Below are positions 31,876 through 41,099 of a DNA stretch of 64,000 nucleotides, piece after piece. Within the stretch, counting starts at the first letter, position 1, and every line of letters starts with the position of its first letter. The notes beneath the pieces were generated by a model. It did not search any database and was not told the origin of the DNA. It saw only the letters and a program-made list of their open reading frames with translations. The position numbers were made by a program, and so were the translations under genes. The stretch lies in the NCBI GenBank assembly GCA_900100475.1, contig FMTU01000005.1, positions 62,001 to 126,000 on the forward strand, in the 5' to 3' direction. This DNA is from Sphingobium faniae (lineage in GTDB: Bacteria; Pseudomonadota; Alphaproteobacteria; Sphingomonadales; Sphingomonadaceae).

Positions 31876-32092
31876 CCAGATGATCGACCTGATGGTCGCG
31901 CGGCTGGTGCGGGAGCGGGACGGAACCAGGCACCGCTGGCGGCAGCGGATCGGCGCGGTGAAGCTCTATCCGCGTGAAACCCACGTCCATTGCAACTGGT
32001 CGATCAGCCCCACCGGCAGTTTCGGCGAGATCGAGGCGGTGGAATCGCTGGCGGACGAATTACGGCTGCGGCACCCCGTGCTGCGGGGCTGA
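31865..32092 (+). CDS. Small hypothetical protein, 75 residues
   Basis: It starts at ATG 31865, inside the end of the preceding small gene (AGCCGCAGG upstream). The sequence includes MIDLMVARLVRERDGTRHRW, then KLYPRETHVHCNWSISPTGS and a helical end LADELRLRHPVLRG. This looks like a small alpha/beta protein; the His-Val-His-Cys stretch is notable. No family is recognised. A bidirectional terminator follows at 32136. Confidence 0.65.
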   Translation: MTADQMIDLMVARLVRERDGTRHRWRQRIGAVKLYPRETHVHCNWSISPTGSFGEIEAVESLADELRLRHPVLRG

Positions 32093-32135
32093 TGCGGCGG
32101 CTGGCCGGGAGGCGGGGCAGTCGCATATCCATGGA

Positions 32136-32175
32136 AAAATAAAGCGGCCCTCGTCAGGGACGAAGGCCGCTTTTC
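32136..32175. terminator. Bidirectional terminator
   Basis: Stem AAAGCGGCC-TCGTC/GACGA-GGCCGCTTT with A-rich left and T-rich right flanks, between the small genes (+) and DAHP synthase (-). Confidence 0.8.
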
Positions 32176-32194
32176 CATTAGCCATATCCGGCCT

Positions 32195-33565
32195 TCAAGC
32201 CGCGGCGCGACGTTCCTTCAGTTCCTCGTTCAGCATTTCGGCGAGGAGGAAGGCCAGTTCCAGACTCTGCGCCGCATTGAGGCGCGGGTCGCAATGGGTG
32301 TGGTAACGGTCCGCCAGGCCTTCGTCGGTGATCGCCACCGCGCCGCCGGTGCATTCCGTCACATTCTGCCCGGTCATCTCGCAATGGATGCCGCCGCCGA
32401 AGCTGCCTTCCGCCCGGTGGACCGCGAAGAAGCCGCGCACTTCGGCAAGGATACGGTCAAAGGGGCGCGTCTTGTAGCCATTGGCCGCCTTGATGACATT
32501 GCCGTGCATCGGATCGCAGGACCAGACGACCGGATGCCCTTCGCGCATGACCGCGCGAACCAGCTTGGGCAGACCCGCTTCGATCTTTTCATGGCCATAG
32601 CGGGTGATGAGCGTGATCCGCCCCGCCTCGCGCGACGGGTTGAGGATGTCGAGCAGGCGGATCAGCGCATCCGGCTCCAGGCTGGGGCCGCATTTCATGC
32701 CGATCGGGTTGCCGATGCCGCGCAGATATTCGACATGCGCCGACCCCTCGAAGCGGGTGCGATCGCCGATCCACAGCATGTGCGCGGAGGTGTCATACCA
32801 GTCGCCGGTCAGCGAATCCTGCCGGGTCAGCGCCTGCTCGAAGGGAAGGAGCAACGCCTCATGGCTGGTATAGAAGCTGGTCCCGCCAAGCTGTGGCACG
32901 GTATCGGGCGACAGGCCGCAGGCGCGCATGAAGTCGAGCGCCTCGCCGATCCGGTCGGCGACAGCGTCGAATTTCGTCGCGAGCGGGCTGCGGCCCATGA
33001 AATCGAGCATCCAGCCATGGACCCGATCCAGGCTGGCATAGCCGCCGGTCGAGAAGGCGCGCAGCAGGTTGAGCGTCGCGGCCGACTGGTTATAGGCGCG
33101 GACCATGCGCTGCGGATCGGGTTCGCGCGATTCCGGCGTGAAGGCGATGTCGTTCACATTGTCGCCGCGATAGCTGGGCAGCTCCACGCCGTCGATCACC
33201 TCGGTCGGGGCCGAGCGGGGCTTGGCGAACTGGCCCGCCATGCGGCCGACCTTCACCACCGGCAGCTTCGACGCGAAGGTCAGCACCACGGCCATCTGGA
33301 GCAGCACGCGGAAAGTGTCGCGGATATTGTCCGGGTGGAACTCCGCGAAGCTTTCGGCGCAGTCGCCGCCCTGCAACAGGAAGGCGTCGCCGGTCGTGAC
33401 CTTGGCCAATTCCGCTTTCAGATTGCGGGCCTCGCCGGCAAAGACGAGCGGGGGAAACTGGCCAAGCTGAGCCTCCGTCGCGGCAAGCGCCGCCGTGTCC
33501 CGATATTCGGGCATCTGGATGCCCTCATGCTTGCGCCAGCTTTCCGGCGTCCACTTCGCCGCCAC
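32195..33565 (-). CDS. 3-deoxy-7-phosphoheptulonate (DAHP) synthase, class II
   Basis: This enzyme condenses phosphoenolpyruvate and erythrose 4-phosphate, the first step of aromatic amino acid synthesis. The 456 residues are typical of the plant-like class II type. Landmarks: [20 protein letters not shown] (metal-binding Cys), [56 protein letters not shown] (metal His) and [15 protein letters not shown]. The start is GTG at 33565 with AAGGAG 7-8 bp upstream. pheA, for the phenylalanine branch, is elsewhere in the window (61820). Confidence 0.96.
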   Translation of the reverse strand: MAAKWTPESWRKHEGIQMPEYRDTAALAATEAQLGQFPPLVFAGEARNLKAELAKVTTGDAFLLQGGDCAESFAEFHPDNIRDTFRVLLQMAVVLTFASKLPVVKVGRMAGQFAKPRSAPTEVIDGVELPSYRGDNVNDIAFTPESREPDPQRMVRAYNQSAATLNLLRAFSTGGYASLDRVHGWMLDFMGRSPLATKFDAVADRIGEALDFMRACGLSPDTVPQLGGTSFYTSHEALLLPFEQALTRQDSLTGDWYDTSAHMLWIGDRTRFEGSAHVEYLRGIGNPIGMKCGPSLEPDALIRLLDILNPSREAGRITLITRYGHEKIEAGLPKLVRAVMREGHPVVWSCDPMHGNVIKAANGYKTRPFDRILAEVRGFFAVHRAEGSFGGGIHCEMTGQNVTECTGGAVAITDEGLADRYHTHCDPRLNAAQSLELAFLLAEMLNEELKERRAAA

Positions 33566-33689
33566 GACGAGTCTCCTTGAAGATGTGAAAATAGGGGCCG
33601 CACCTACGCCGATGCAACCGCCAAGGCAAGTTTATAGCGGTTTTCGGCGGGATTTCGCTAATGGATTGGCTCGATCAGACTGATCGGCA

Positions 33690-34070
33690 TCATTTGTCGC
33701 AAGAATAGCGTTCGTTGAGCGCCACGCTGACGAGCACCGAGGCCGGGGCCTTTCGCTGATCGGCATAGCGTTCCAGATAGGCGATGACGACGCCGCGGAC
33801 CTCCTGCGCCTTCATCTGCGCGGGCCAGCAATTGGGGCGGGCGCGGCCGATGAACACATCCTTCTTGATGCCGTCCACCACGCCGACGATATAGGCGGTG
33901 CAGGCGAGCGCATATTCAGGCGCCTTGTTCCGGCATTTGGCGAGCAGGGTCGCGCCGGTTTCGAACATGAAGACCTGTTCCTGCGCGGGCGGAGAATCCG
34001 GAGCAGCGAAGGCAGGCGCCGCCGCCGTGCCGCACAGCGCGGCCATGATCATTATCCCCCTTCGTAACAT
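33690..34070 (-). CDS. Secreted Rap1a/Tai-type small protein
   Basis: The 126-residue protein has a signal peptide ending near PAFA. The mature part has GATLLAKCRNKAPEYALACT with AYIVGVVDG, then CWPAQMKAQEVRGVVIAYLE and a C-terminal ALNERYSC. The four-cysteine pattern and the GxxLLxxC / CxAYIxGxxD / CWP order fit the Rap1a/Tai (type VI effector immunity) fold, which in alphaproteobacteria is mostly found in proteins of unknown function. No type VI effector gene is adjacent. The start at 34070 gives a better signal-peptide n-region (LRR), but the ATG at 34052 has the stronger ribosome-binding site. Confidence 0.75.
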   Translation of the reverse strand: MLRRGIMIMAALCGTAAAPAFAAPDSPPAQEQVFMFETGATLLAKCRNKAPEYALACTAYIVGVVDGIKKDVFIGRARPNCWPAQMKAQEVRGVVIAYLERYADQRKAPASVLVSVALNERYSCDK

Positions 34071-34176
34071 ATGACGAAAGATAGACTATTGCCCGTTGCT
34101 GTCCAGCGGCATGGACGCCGGACGGCAACGGTTCATCGCATGAATATCTTTTGCAAATATCTGATAACATATTGAT

Positions 34177-35694
34177 TTAATTGAAGGATAGTCGCCAGTC
34201 CCACCGGAGCGGATCGCCGTCCATCACCTCTACCCCGCGCGTGATGAGCGCGTCGCGGATTTCGTCGGACAGGGCGAAGTCCTTGTCGGCGCGCGCGCTC
34301 TGGCGGCGGTCGAGTTCGGCTTCGATCTCTTCGGGCGTAATGGGCGCGTCCCTGGGCTGGAGCCTCAGGTCGGCGCGGGTCAGGTCGCGCAGGTTCAGGC
34401 CCAGCGCCTGATCGAAGGCGGCGATGAGGCAGAGCTTTTCGTCCACCGGCACTTTCCTGACGGCAATGGCCTCCTCCAGCAGCGGGAGGGCGCGGGGCGT
34501 CATCAGGTCGTCGCTGATCGCGGCGTCGAACTGTTCGAGCAGCGGCGTCAGCTTCGGATGCAGGTCGGCGCGCAGATCATCGAGGCGCGGGGATTGCCAG
34601 GTGACGCCCTCGGCCCGCGCCTTGAGGCTTTCGATGCCCATGACGAGGCGCTTGAGGCGGGTGAGCGCCGCGCCGACCCCTTCCGCGCTGAACTCCAGTT
34701 CGCTGCGATAATGCGCGCCAAGGCAAAGCAGGCGATAAGCGAGCGGATGCACCCCCGCGTCGATCAGGGAAAAGAGCGTGGTGAAGCCGCCCTTGGACTT
34801 GCTCATCTTCCCCTGGCGGTCGACGAGGAAATTATTGTGCATCCACCAGCGCGCGCCGGTGAAGCCTGCTGTCGTCGAATCCGGTTCCCCGCAGCAGGTC
34901 TCGCGGAACGCCTGATTCTGCGCAATCTCGTTCGGGTGATGGATTTCGCGATGGTCGATGCCGCCGGTGTGGATGTCGAACGGATGGCCAAGGCGCGCCT
35001 CGCTCATCACCGAACATTCGAGGTGCCAACCCGGCGCGCCCTTGCCCCAGGGGGAATCCCATTCCATCTGGCGCTGTTCGCCCGGTGGCGACTTGCGCCA
35101 GATGGCGAAATCGCTGGGGTTGCGCTTGCCCGCGACGGGGTCGATGCGGGCATGGGCGGCATCGTCGCGGCCGCCCGCCAATGCTCCGTAATCGGGCACG
35201 GTGCTGCTATCGAAATAGAGGCCGGTTTCCAGTTCGTAGCAATGATGCGGCGCGATCTTCTCTGCAAAGGCGATCATTTGCGGGACATAATCGGTCGCGA
35301 CCGTCCATTCGGTCGGCTCGATGATGTTGAGCGCGCCGATGTTGGACTTGAAGGCGTCGGTATAATGCGCCGCGATGTCCCAGATGCTTTTCGCCTGCGC
35401 GCGGGCGGCGGCCTCCATCTTGTCATCGCCGGCATCGGCATCGCTGGTGAGATGACCGACATCGGTGATGTTGATGATATGGGTGACGGAAAGGCCCTTC
35501 CATAGCAGCGTGCGACGCAGCGTGTCGGTAAAGACATAAGCGCGCAGATTGCCGAGATGGGCATAATTATACACCGTCGGACCGCAGCTATAGACGCGCG
35601 CATGGCCGGATTCGATCGGCGTGAAAGGCTCGATCGAGCGGGTGATGCTGTTGAACAGGCGCAGCGGCGCGGCGATGTGCTGGTCTTGGGACAT
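34177..35694 (-). CDS. cysS: Cysteinyl-tRNA synthetase
   Basis: This class I aminoacyl-tRNA synthetase charges tRNA-Cys. The 505-residue protein has the CGPTVYNYAHLGNLRAYV segment holding the first zinc Cys and the HxGH-like AHLGN signature near residue 40, ECSVMSEARLGHPFDIHTGG with further zinc ligands, and GKMSKSKG as the KMSKS loop. The family start is best matched by the ATG at 35694; an upstream ATG at 35715 adds seven residues. It is transcribed leftward away from the Bax inhibitor gene. Confidence 0.97.
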   Translation of the reverse strand: MSQDQHIAAPLRLFNSITRSIEPFTPIESGHARVYSCGPTVYNYAHLGNLRAYVFTDTLRRTLLWKGLSVTHIINITDVGHLTSDADAGDDKMEAAARAQAKSIWDIAAHYTDAFKSNIGALNIIEPTEWTVATDYVPQMIAFAEKIAPHHCYELETGLYFDSSTVPDYGALAGGRDDAAHARIDPVAGKRNPSDFAIWRKSPPGEQRQMEWDSPWGKGAPGWHLECSVMSEARLGHPFDIHTGGIDHREIHHPNEIAQNQAFRETCCGEPDSTTAGFTGARWWMHNNFLVDRQGKMSKSKGGFTTLFSLIDAGVHPLAYRLLCLGAHYRSELEFSAEGVGAALTRLKRLVMGIESLKARAEGVTWQSPRLDDLRADLHPKLTPLLEQFDAAISDDLMTPRALPLLEEAIAVRKVPVDEKLCLIAAFDQALGLNLRDLTRADLRLQPRDAPITPEEIEAELDRRQSARADKDFALSDEIRDALITRGVEVMDGDPLRWDWRLSFN

Positions 35695-35874
35695 GGCGCA
35701 AAGCCATGCGTCCAAGCGCGGCGGGCGTCAACGGAGATATGGGGAGGGGAGCATTTCGGGTGAAAGACGGGCGGGCGCGGGCACAGGGCATGTCCGCCTT
35801 TGGCCGGAATGCGTCGCCAACGGGTGATCCGGCCACCGTCAATTGTAACAAATTATTGCTGAAACACCCTTCTC

Positions 35875-35903
35875 TTGCGCCGGAGCCTTTCACTCTCGAT
35901 ATA
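35875..35903 (+). promoter_or_regulatory. Promoter and long leader for the Bax inhibitor-1 gene
   Basis: TTGCGC (35875-35880) and GATATA (35898-35903) are 17 bp apart. The gene-free stretch 35695-36070 (376 bp) otherwise holds no convincing gene. The predicted 160-nt leader contains a small GGGGG/CCCCC hairpin at 35986-36003. Confidence 0.5.
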
Positions 35904-36070
35904 GCTTATGCGGGCCGGGCCCCTCTGGCGGTTGGATATGTCCACCGTGATGTCGGACCGCATCGAGTGTGCTCGGTGCAGGTTCGGGGGATGACTGGCC
36001 CCCTCCAATCCCTCCGCAGCCACGCCGGGCCGCTCGATCCTGACCGTTTTTGAAGGATGGAGTAGACGTA

Positions 36071-36781
36071 GTGAACAATCCCGCTCGCATGCCGGGCTAT
36101 GGTGCCAGCCAGACGGCGCAGGTCGATGCCGGTCTGCGCGCGCATATGCTGGGCGTTTTCCGCAATATGGGCATCGGTCTGGTCATCACCGGACTGGTCG
36201 CCGCTTTCATCGGCAACACGCCCGTGCTGGCGGCGGCGATCTTTGGCACGCCGCTCAAATGGGTGGCGATTTTCGCGCCACTGGCTTTTGTGTTCTTCTT
36301 CAGCTTCCGTATCGACAAGATGACGACGGCGGGCGCTCGCATGGCTTTCTGGGCCTTCTCCGCCGTGATGGGCGTTTCGTTGGCCAGCATCTTCCTGATC
36401 TTTACGGGCGGCAGCATCGCGCAGGCCTTTTTCTCGGCTTCGGTGATGTTCCTTGCCATGGCCTTGTGGGGTTACACGACGCAGCGTGACCTCACGAAAA
36501 TGGGCTCGTTCCTCATCATGGGCCTGATCGGCATCATCGTCGCCAGCCTCATCAACCTGTTCATCGGGTCGTCGGCGATGGCGATGGTGGTTTCGATTCT
36601 GGGCGTGGTGATCTTCACCGGCCTCACCGCTTGGGATACGCAGCGCATCAAGTCGGAATATTTCCATTATGCGGGCCATGAGGTCGCGGAAAAGATGCAG
36701 GTGATGGGCGCGTTGTCGCTCTACCTGAACTTCGTCAACCTGTTCCAGATGCTCCTGCACCTTACCGGCGAGCGGGAATAG
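36071..36781 (+). CDS. Bax inhibitor-1/YccA family membrane protein
   Basis: The 236-residue integral inner-membrane protein has about seven hydrophobic segments, for example VFRNMGIGLVITGLVAAFIG, WVAIFAPLAFVFFFSF, SFLIMGLIGIIVASLINLFI and AMVVSILGVVIFTGLTAWDT followed by the conserved QRIK. Family members (YccA, YbhL) are pH-sensitive calcium-leak channels or modulators of FtsH proteolysis. I place the start at GTG 36071 with GGAG upstream; a TTG at 36050 is in frame. A TFIIB-type zinc-finger gene follows after 3 bp and is probably in the same operon. Confidence 0.93.
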   Translation: MNNPARMPGYGASQTAQVDAGLRAHMLGVFRNMGIGLVITGLVAAFIGNTPVLAAAIFGTPLKWVAIFAPLAFVFFFSFRIDKMTTAGARMAFWAFSAVMGVSLASIFLIFTGGSIAQAFFSASVMFLAMALWGYTTQRDLTKMGSFLIMGLIGIIVASLINLFIGSSAMAMVVSILGVVIFTGLTAWDTQRIKSEYFHYAGHEVAEKMQVMGALSLYLNFVNLFQMLLHLTGERE

Positions 36782-36784
36782 CAA

Positions 36785-37069
36785 GTGCGCGATGCTCAAG
36801 CGGTGTCGGCCATGCTCTGCCCGATCTGTCATGTTGGATTGGCGATGACAGACCGGCAGGGGGTGGAGGTAGACTATTGCCCACAATGCCGGGGCGTCTG
36901 GCTGGACCGGGGCGAACTGGACAAGATCATCGAGCGGTCGGCACGGGAATCCGCGCCTGCCGCTCCTGCGAGCCAACCCAGCTATCGGCCGGATCGCGAT
37001 TATCGGGACGACGGGCGATCTTACCAGAAGAAGCGGCGAAAGAGCTTTCTGGAAGAGCTGTTCGATTGA
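36785..37069 (+). CDS. TFIIB-type zinc-ribbon protein
   Basis: The 94-residue protein has a zinc ribbon: LCPICHVGLAM and VDYCPQCRGVWLDRGELDKI, i.e. CxxC...CxxC with the conserved GVWLDRGEL of the zf-TFIIB family. It then has a disordered Pro/Arg-rich linker and a basic end, KKRRKSFLEELFD. GTG at 36785 is used; an ATG at 36812 would begin MLCPIC like many relatives. It is cotranscribed with the Bax inhibitor-1 gene. Function unknown. Confidence 0.85.
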   Translation: MRDAQAVSAMLCPICHVGLAMTDRQGVEVDYCPQCRGVWLDRGELDKIIERSARESAPAAPASQPSYRPDRDYRDDGRSYQKKRRKSFLEELFD

Positions 37070-37071
37070 TG

Positions 37072-37101
37072 AAAAGGCCGGTCGTCGCGACCGGCCTTTT
37101 T
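37072..37101. terminator. Bidirectional terminator
   Basis: Stem AAAAGGCCGGTCG/CGACCGGCCTTTT with T-tracts on both strands, between the zinc-ribbon gene and polA. It abuts the polA stop codon. Confidence 0.85.
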
Positions 37102-39887
37102 CAATGCGCCGCGCCCCAGCTTGGGCCGTGGCCGATCTCGACGCCCAGCGGCACGGAGAGCTTCACCAGCGGTTCCGCGGCACATTCCATGACGCGGCGG
37201 ATGATGGGGCTGGCGCGCTCCACATCACTTTCGGGCAGTTCGAACACCAGTTCGTCGTGGACCTGTAGCAGCATCTTCACCTGATCCAGCCCTTCGGCGG
37301 CGAGCGCCGGGCCCATCCGCGCCATGGCGCGTTTGATGATGTCGGCGCTGGTGCCCTGGATCGGGGCGTTGATCGCCGCCCGTTCCGCACCCTGTCGTTC
37401 ATGCTGGACGGAGGCCCGGATGCGCGGAAACCATGTCTTCCGGCCGAAGAGCGTTTCGGTATAGCCGCGCTCGCGCGCCTTCTCGATCGTCTCGTTGATG
37501 TAGACGCTGATGCCGGGGAAGCGTTCATAATAGCGGGAGATCATGTCCTGCGCTTCATCCGCGGTGATTTCCAGCCGCGAGGCGAGGCCCCAGCGCGAGA
37601 TGCCGTAGAGGATCGCGAAATTGATCGTCTTGGCGCGCGCGCGGGTGTCGCGGTTGACCTCTCCGAACAGTTCCTTGGCGGTGGCGGCGTGAATATCCTC
37701 GCCGCGCGCGAAGGCGTCCTTGAGCGCGGGCACGTCCGCCATATGCGCGGCGAGACGCAGTTCGATCTGGCTATAGTCCGCCGCGAGGATGACATTGCCC
37801 GGCTCGGCGACGAAGGCGTGGCGGATCTGACGGCCTACCTCGGTGCGGATCGGGATGTTCTGAAGGTTCGGGTCGGTCGAGGACAGGCGGCCGGTCTGCG
37901 CGCCCGACAGCGAATAGCTGGTGTGGACGCGGGCCGAATCCCTGTTGATCTGGGCCTGAAGCGCATCGGTATAGGTGGATTTGAGCTTGGAAAGCTGCCG
38001 CCAGTCCAGCACCTTGCCCGCGATCTCCGCGCCCTGCGCCTTCAATTGTTCAAGGATATTCACGTCGGTGGAATAGGCCCCCGACTTGCCCTTGCGCCCG
38101 CCCTTGTACCCCAGCTTGTCAAACAGGATCGCACCCAGTTGCTGCGTCGACCCGATAGCGAATGGCTGGCCCGCCAGTTCGTGGATATCCACCTCCAGCG
38201 CCGCGATCCCGGCGGTGAATTCGGCGGAAAGGCGGGACAGCGCCTCGCGATCGACCTTGATCCCGTCATGCTCCATCCGCGCGATCACGGAGACGAGCGG
38301 GCGGTCGACCAGTTCATAGATGCGGGTCGCGCCTTCATTGGCGATGCGGGTCTTGAACAGCTTCCACAGGCGCAGCGTGACGTCCGCGTCCTCGGCGGCA
38401 TATTCGGTCGCCTTGTCGAGCGGCACTTCGGCGAAGCTGATCTGCTTCTTGCCGGTGCCCGCCACGTCCTTGAAGCTGATGCAGATGTGGTTGAGGTGGA
38501 CCCGCGCCGCCTCGTCCATGCCGTGCCCGGCAAGGCTCTGCCCGGCATCGAGGTCGAAGCTCATGACGATCGTGTCGTCATAGGGCGCGATCTCGATGCC
38601 GTGGCGGCGCAGCACGGTGATGTCATATTTGAGGTTCTGGCCGACCTTGAGAACGCTGTCGTCCTCCAGCAGCGGCTTGAGCCTTGCAAGGACGAGTTCC
38701 TTCGGCAACTGCTCCGGGCGCTCGGCGAACATGTCCTGGCCCTGATGGCCGACCGGGATGTAGCAGGCTTTGGAAGGGCCGATGGCGAGGCTGACGCCCA
38801 CCAGCGCGCAGGATATGCAGTCGAGCATGTCGGTTTCGGTGTCCACCGCGACCACGCCTTCCGCTCTCGCCTCGGCGATCCAGCGGTCGAGCGCCTCTTC
38901 CGTCACCACGGTTTCGTAGAGGCTGCGGTCGATAGGCGGCTCTTCTTCCGCCCTGGGCGCGGGGGGCGGCGTGTTTTCGCTGACTGCGGCGGCGGTCGCG
39001 GCGACCGCCACGGCGGCGGCCGGCGCGCCGAGGCGGGCGAGCAGCGACTTGAAGCCATGGTGCGAGAGGAACGCCTGCAAGGGTTCGGGCGGAATGCCCT
39101 TGAGCGTCAGGTCGTCCAGCGGTTCGGGCAGGTCCATCGCGTCGTGCAGCGCCACCAGCCTCCGCGACAGGCGGGCCATATCGGCATGGGCGATGAGGTT
39201 TTCCTGCATCTTCGACTTCTTCATCGCAGGCGCGGCTTCCAGCGCCGCTTCGAGCGAACCATATTCGGTGATGAGCTTCGCCGCCGTCTTGGGACCGATG
39301 CCGGGGATGCCGGGCACATTGTCCACGCTGTCGCCCATCAGCGCGAGCACGTCGCCCAGTTGTTCCGGCTGGACGCCGAACTTGGTCATCACATAATCCG
39401 CGCCGCGCCGTTCATTCTTCATCGTGTCGTACATGTCGACGCCGGGCTGGATGAGTTGCATCAGATCCTTGTCGGAACTGACGATGGTGACTTGCCAGCC
39501 CTGCGCGACCGCCGCTCTGGTATAGCTGGCGATGATGTCGTCCGCTTCGAACCCGGCTTCCTCGATGCAGGGGAGGGAGAAGGCGCGGGTGGCGTCGCGG
39601 ATCATCGGGAACTGGGGGACCAGGTCCTCCGGCGCGGGCGGGCGGTTCGCCTTATACTGGTCATACATGTCGTTGCGGAAGGTGTGGCTGCCCTTGTCCA
39701 GCACCACGGCGAGGTGCGTGGGGCCGTCCGCATTGCCGAGTTCCGTCGCCAGCTTCCAGAGCATCGTCGTATAGCCATAGACCGCGCCGACCGGTTGGCC
39801 ATGCTGGTTGGTGAGCGGTGGAAGCTGATGATAGGCGCGGAATATATAGCCGCTGCCGTCGACCAGATAGAGGTGATTCTGAGACAT
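37101..39887 (-). CDS. polA: DNA polymerase I
   Basis: The protein has 928 residues and all three domains. The N-terminal 5'-3' exonuclease has LYLVDGSGYIFRAYHQLPPL, then VPGIPGIGPKTAAKLITEYG near residue 190. A 3'-5' exonuclease domain is intact, with VVAVDTETDML (DxE) and VLKVGQNLKYDITVL. The polymerase domain has ILAADYSQIELRLAAHMADV (motif A), RARAKTINFAILYG (O-helix region) and LLQVHDELVFELPES (motif C). It removes RNA primers and fills repair gaps. An Ala-rich linker of about 25 residues (near 290-320) separates the first two domains. Confidence 0.98.
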   Translation of the reverse strand: MSQNHLYLVDGSGYIFRAYHQLPPLTNQHGQPVGAVYGYTTMLWKLATELGNADGPTHLAVVLDKGSHTFRNDMYDQYKANRPPAPEDLVPQFPMIRDATRAFSLPCIEEAGFEADDIIASYTRAAVAQGWQVTIVSSDKDLMQLIQPGVDMYDTMKNERRGADYVMTKFGVQPEQLGDVLALMGDSVDNVPGIPGIGPKTAAKLITEYGSLEAALEAAPAMKKSKMQENLIAHADMARLSRRLVALHDAMDLPEPLDDLTLKGIPPEPLQAFLSHHGFKSLLARLGAPAAAVAVAATAAAVSENTPPPAPRAEEEPPIDRSLYETVVTEEALDRWIAEARAEGVVAVDTETDMLDCISCALVGVSLAIGPSKACYIPVGHQGQDMFAERPEQLPKELVLARLKPLLEDDSVLKVGQNLKYDITVLRRHGIEIAPYDDTIVMSFDLDAGQSLAGHGMDEAARVHLNHICISFKDVAGTGKKQISFAEVPLDKATEYAAEDADVTLRLWKLFKTRIANEGATRIYELVDRPLVSVIARMEHDGIKVDREALSRLSAEFTAGIAALEVDIHELAGQPFAIGSTQQLGAILFDKLGYKGGRKGKSGAYSTDVNILEQLKAQGAEIAGKVLDWRQLSKLKSTYTDALQAQINRDSARVHTSYSLSGAQTGRLSSTDPNLQNIPIRTEVGRQIRHAFVAEPGNVILAADYSQIELRLAAHMADVPALKDAFARGEDIHAATAKELFGEVNRDTRARAKTINFAILYGISRWGLASRLEITADEAQDMISRYYERFPGISVYINETIEKARERGYTETLFGRKTWFPRIRASVQHERQGAERAAINAPIQGTSADIIKRAMARMGPALAAEGLDQVKMLLQVHDELVFELPESDVERASPIIRRVMECAAEPLVKLSVPLGVEIGHGPSWGAAH

Positions 39888-40092
39888 GGCGGAGGGAATA
39901 GCGGGTTATCGGCTCTGTCTCCAGTGCCTGCCGGCCCCCGACCAACCCTTCCTGCCTTTGGAGAAGGAGGCTGGATTTGCGAATTTCCATCCCGCGACTT
40001 AGCGCTTGATAGGCATGGAATTTTGCGCTTAGTGCGGCGCTGGCAAGATAGGCCCTACAGGCAGGCCATGAATGGAAATGGCGAGGAAAAAC

Positions 40093-41046
40093 ATGCGGGA
40101 AACACCATATTCCTTCACCTGTGTTCTGTGCGGCAGTGCAAATGATGGCGATATTGTTCAGGAAAAAATAAATGGCGACGCGATCGGAGAAATGGTTGCC
40201 ATTTCATGTCCCGATTGCCGGCATGTTCAACTTTTTCCGCCTCAATATGACATGGCCTATTATGACAATGACGATCAGATCAATAATGTCGTCAAACAAT
40301 ATGGGACGCTGCCCGAAACGCTGTTCCATCATAGTTTCATAGAGGCGCGGCGACGGAAGGACAGATTTGCCGCCGTTGGAATAGACATCCATGCCGATGG
40401 GCTGAACATTCTCGACATAGGCGGGGGCTATGGTTTCTTTGGCGGGGAATTGGCGACCTCGCTGCCGCGGTCGTCGGTAACGCTGCTCGAACCCAGCGCG
40501 AAGCGGGTCGCAATGGGCGCGGAACGGATGCGAGCCGAGGGGATTGTTCCTCCCCAATCGCAAGTGGGCCTGTTGGATGAGCGGTTCGCGGCGGAGCATG
40601 AGGCCGCATTCGATATCGTGACGCTCTGGCATGTCCTCGAACATGTGCCGGACCCGGTGGGTTTGTTGCGTCTTGCCATGAAAATCGTGAAGCCGTCAGG
40701 CGTTCTATGCATCGAAGTCCCCAACCTGGACGATGATACCATTTCCCTGTCCGATGGATTCAGGAACAGGTGGTTCATGCAGGAGCATATCTCCTATTTT
40801 TCGCCGGAAACGCTGAAATCCACTGCGTTGAGGGCCATGCCGGAGGCGCGTCTGGAGGCCCATGGCTACCAGCGATACGGGATATTCAACCAGATGAACT
40901 GGATTCATTTCGACAAGCCCCTGGGCGCCGACCCGGATCTTTTCGAAGGAACCGACAGATATTGGCTGGAAACCCATTGGCGAAGCGAGAAGGAACGCAC
41001 ATTGACCAGTGATGCGTTGTTCATGGTCATGCGTCACCCGGCCTGA
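40093..41046 (+). CDS. SAM-dependent methyltransferase with N-terminal zinc ribbon
   Basis: The 317-residue protein starts at ATG 40093 behind GAGGAAAAAC. The N-terminus carries a CxxC...CxxC ribbon (FTCVLCGS and ISCPDCRHVQLF). A class I methyltransferase core follows: LNILDIGGGYGFFGGELATS (SAM loop), VTLLEPSAKRVAM and FDIVTLWHVLEHVPDPVGLL. This is the Methyltransf_23 layout common in genes for polysaccharide or secondary sugar modification. It stands alone with no glycan genes near, so the substrate is unknown. Confidence 0.88.
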   Translation: MRETPYSFTCVLCGSANDGDIVQEKINGDAIGEMVAISCPDCRHVQLFPPQYDMAYYDNDDQINNVVKQYGTLPETLFHHSFIEARRRKDRFAAVGIDIHADGLNILDIGGGYGFFGGELATSLPRSSVTLLEPSAKRVAMGAERMRAEGIVPPQSQVGLLDERFAAEHEAAFDIVTLWHVLEHVPDPVGLLRLAMKIVKPSGVLCIEVPNLDDDTISLSDGFRNRWFMQEHISYFSPETLKSTALRAMPEARLEAHGYQRYGIFNQMNWIHFDKPLGADPDLFEGTDRYWLETHWRSEKERTLTSDALFMVMRHPA

Positions 41047-41099
41047 AGGGCTGAGCATCATCCAGGACGACAGGCAGGGTTTCTGTCGCCGAAAAGCCG

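Noticed and set aside
33690..34070. Rap1a/Tai-like gene as a type VI secretion immunity gene
   Set aside because: No effector or type VI gene is adjacent. Rap1a-fold proteins are widespread in alphaproteobacteria without such context, so only the fold is reported.
37401..40145. A very long open frame (over 900 codons) on the plus strand opposite polA
   Set aside because: It is antisense to an unmistakable DNA polymerase I with all motifs. High-GC genomes give long shadow frames, and its translation has no recognisable domain.
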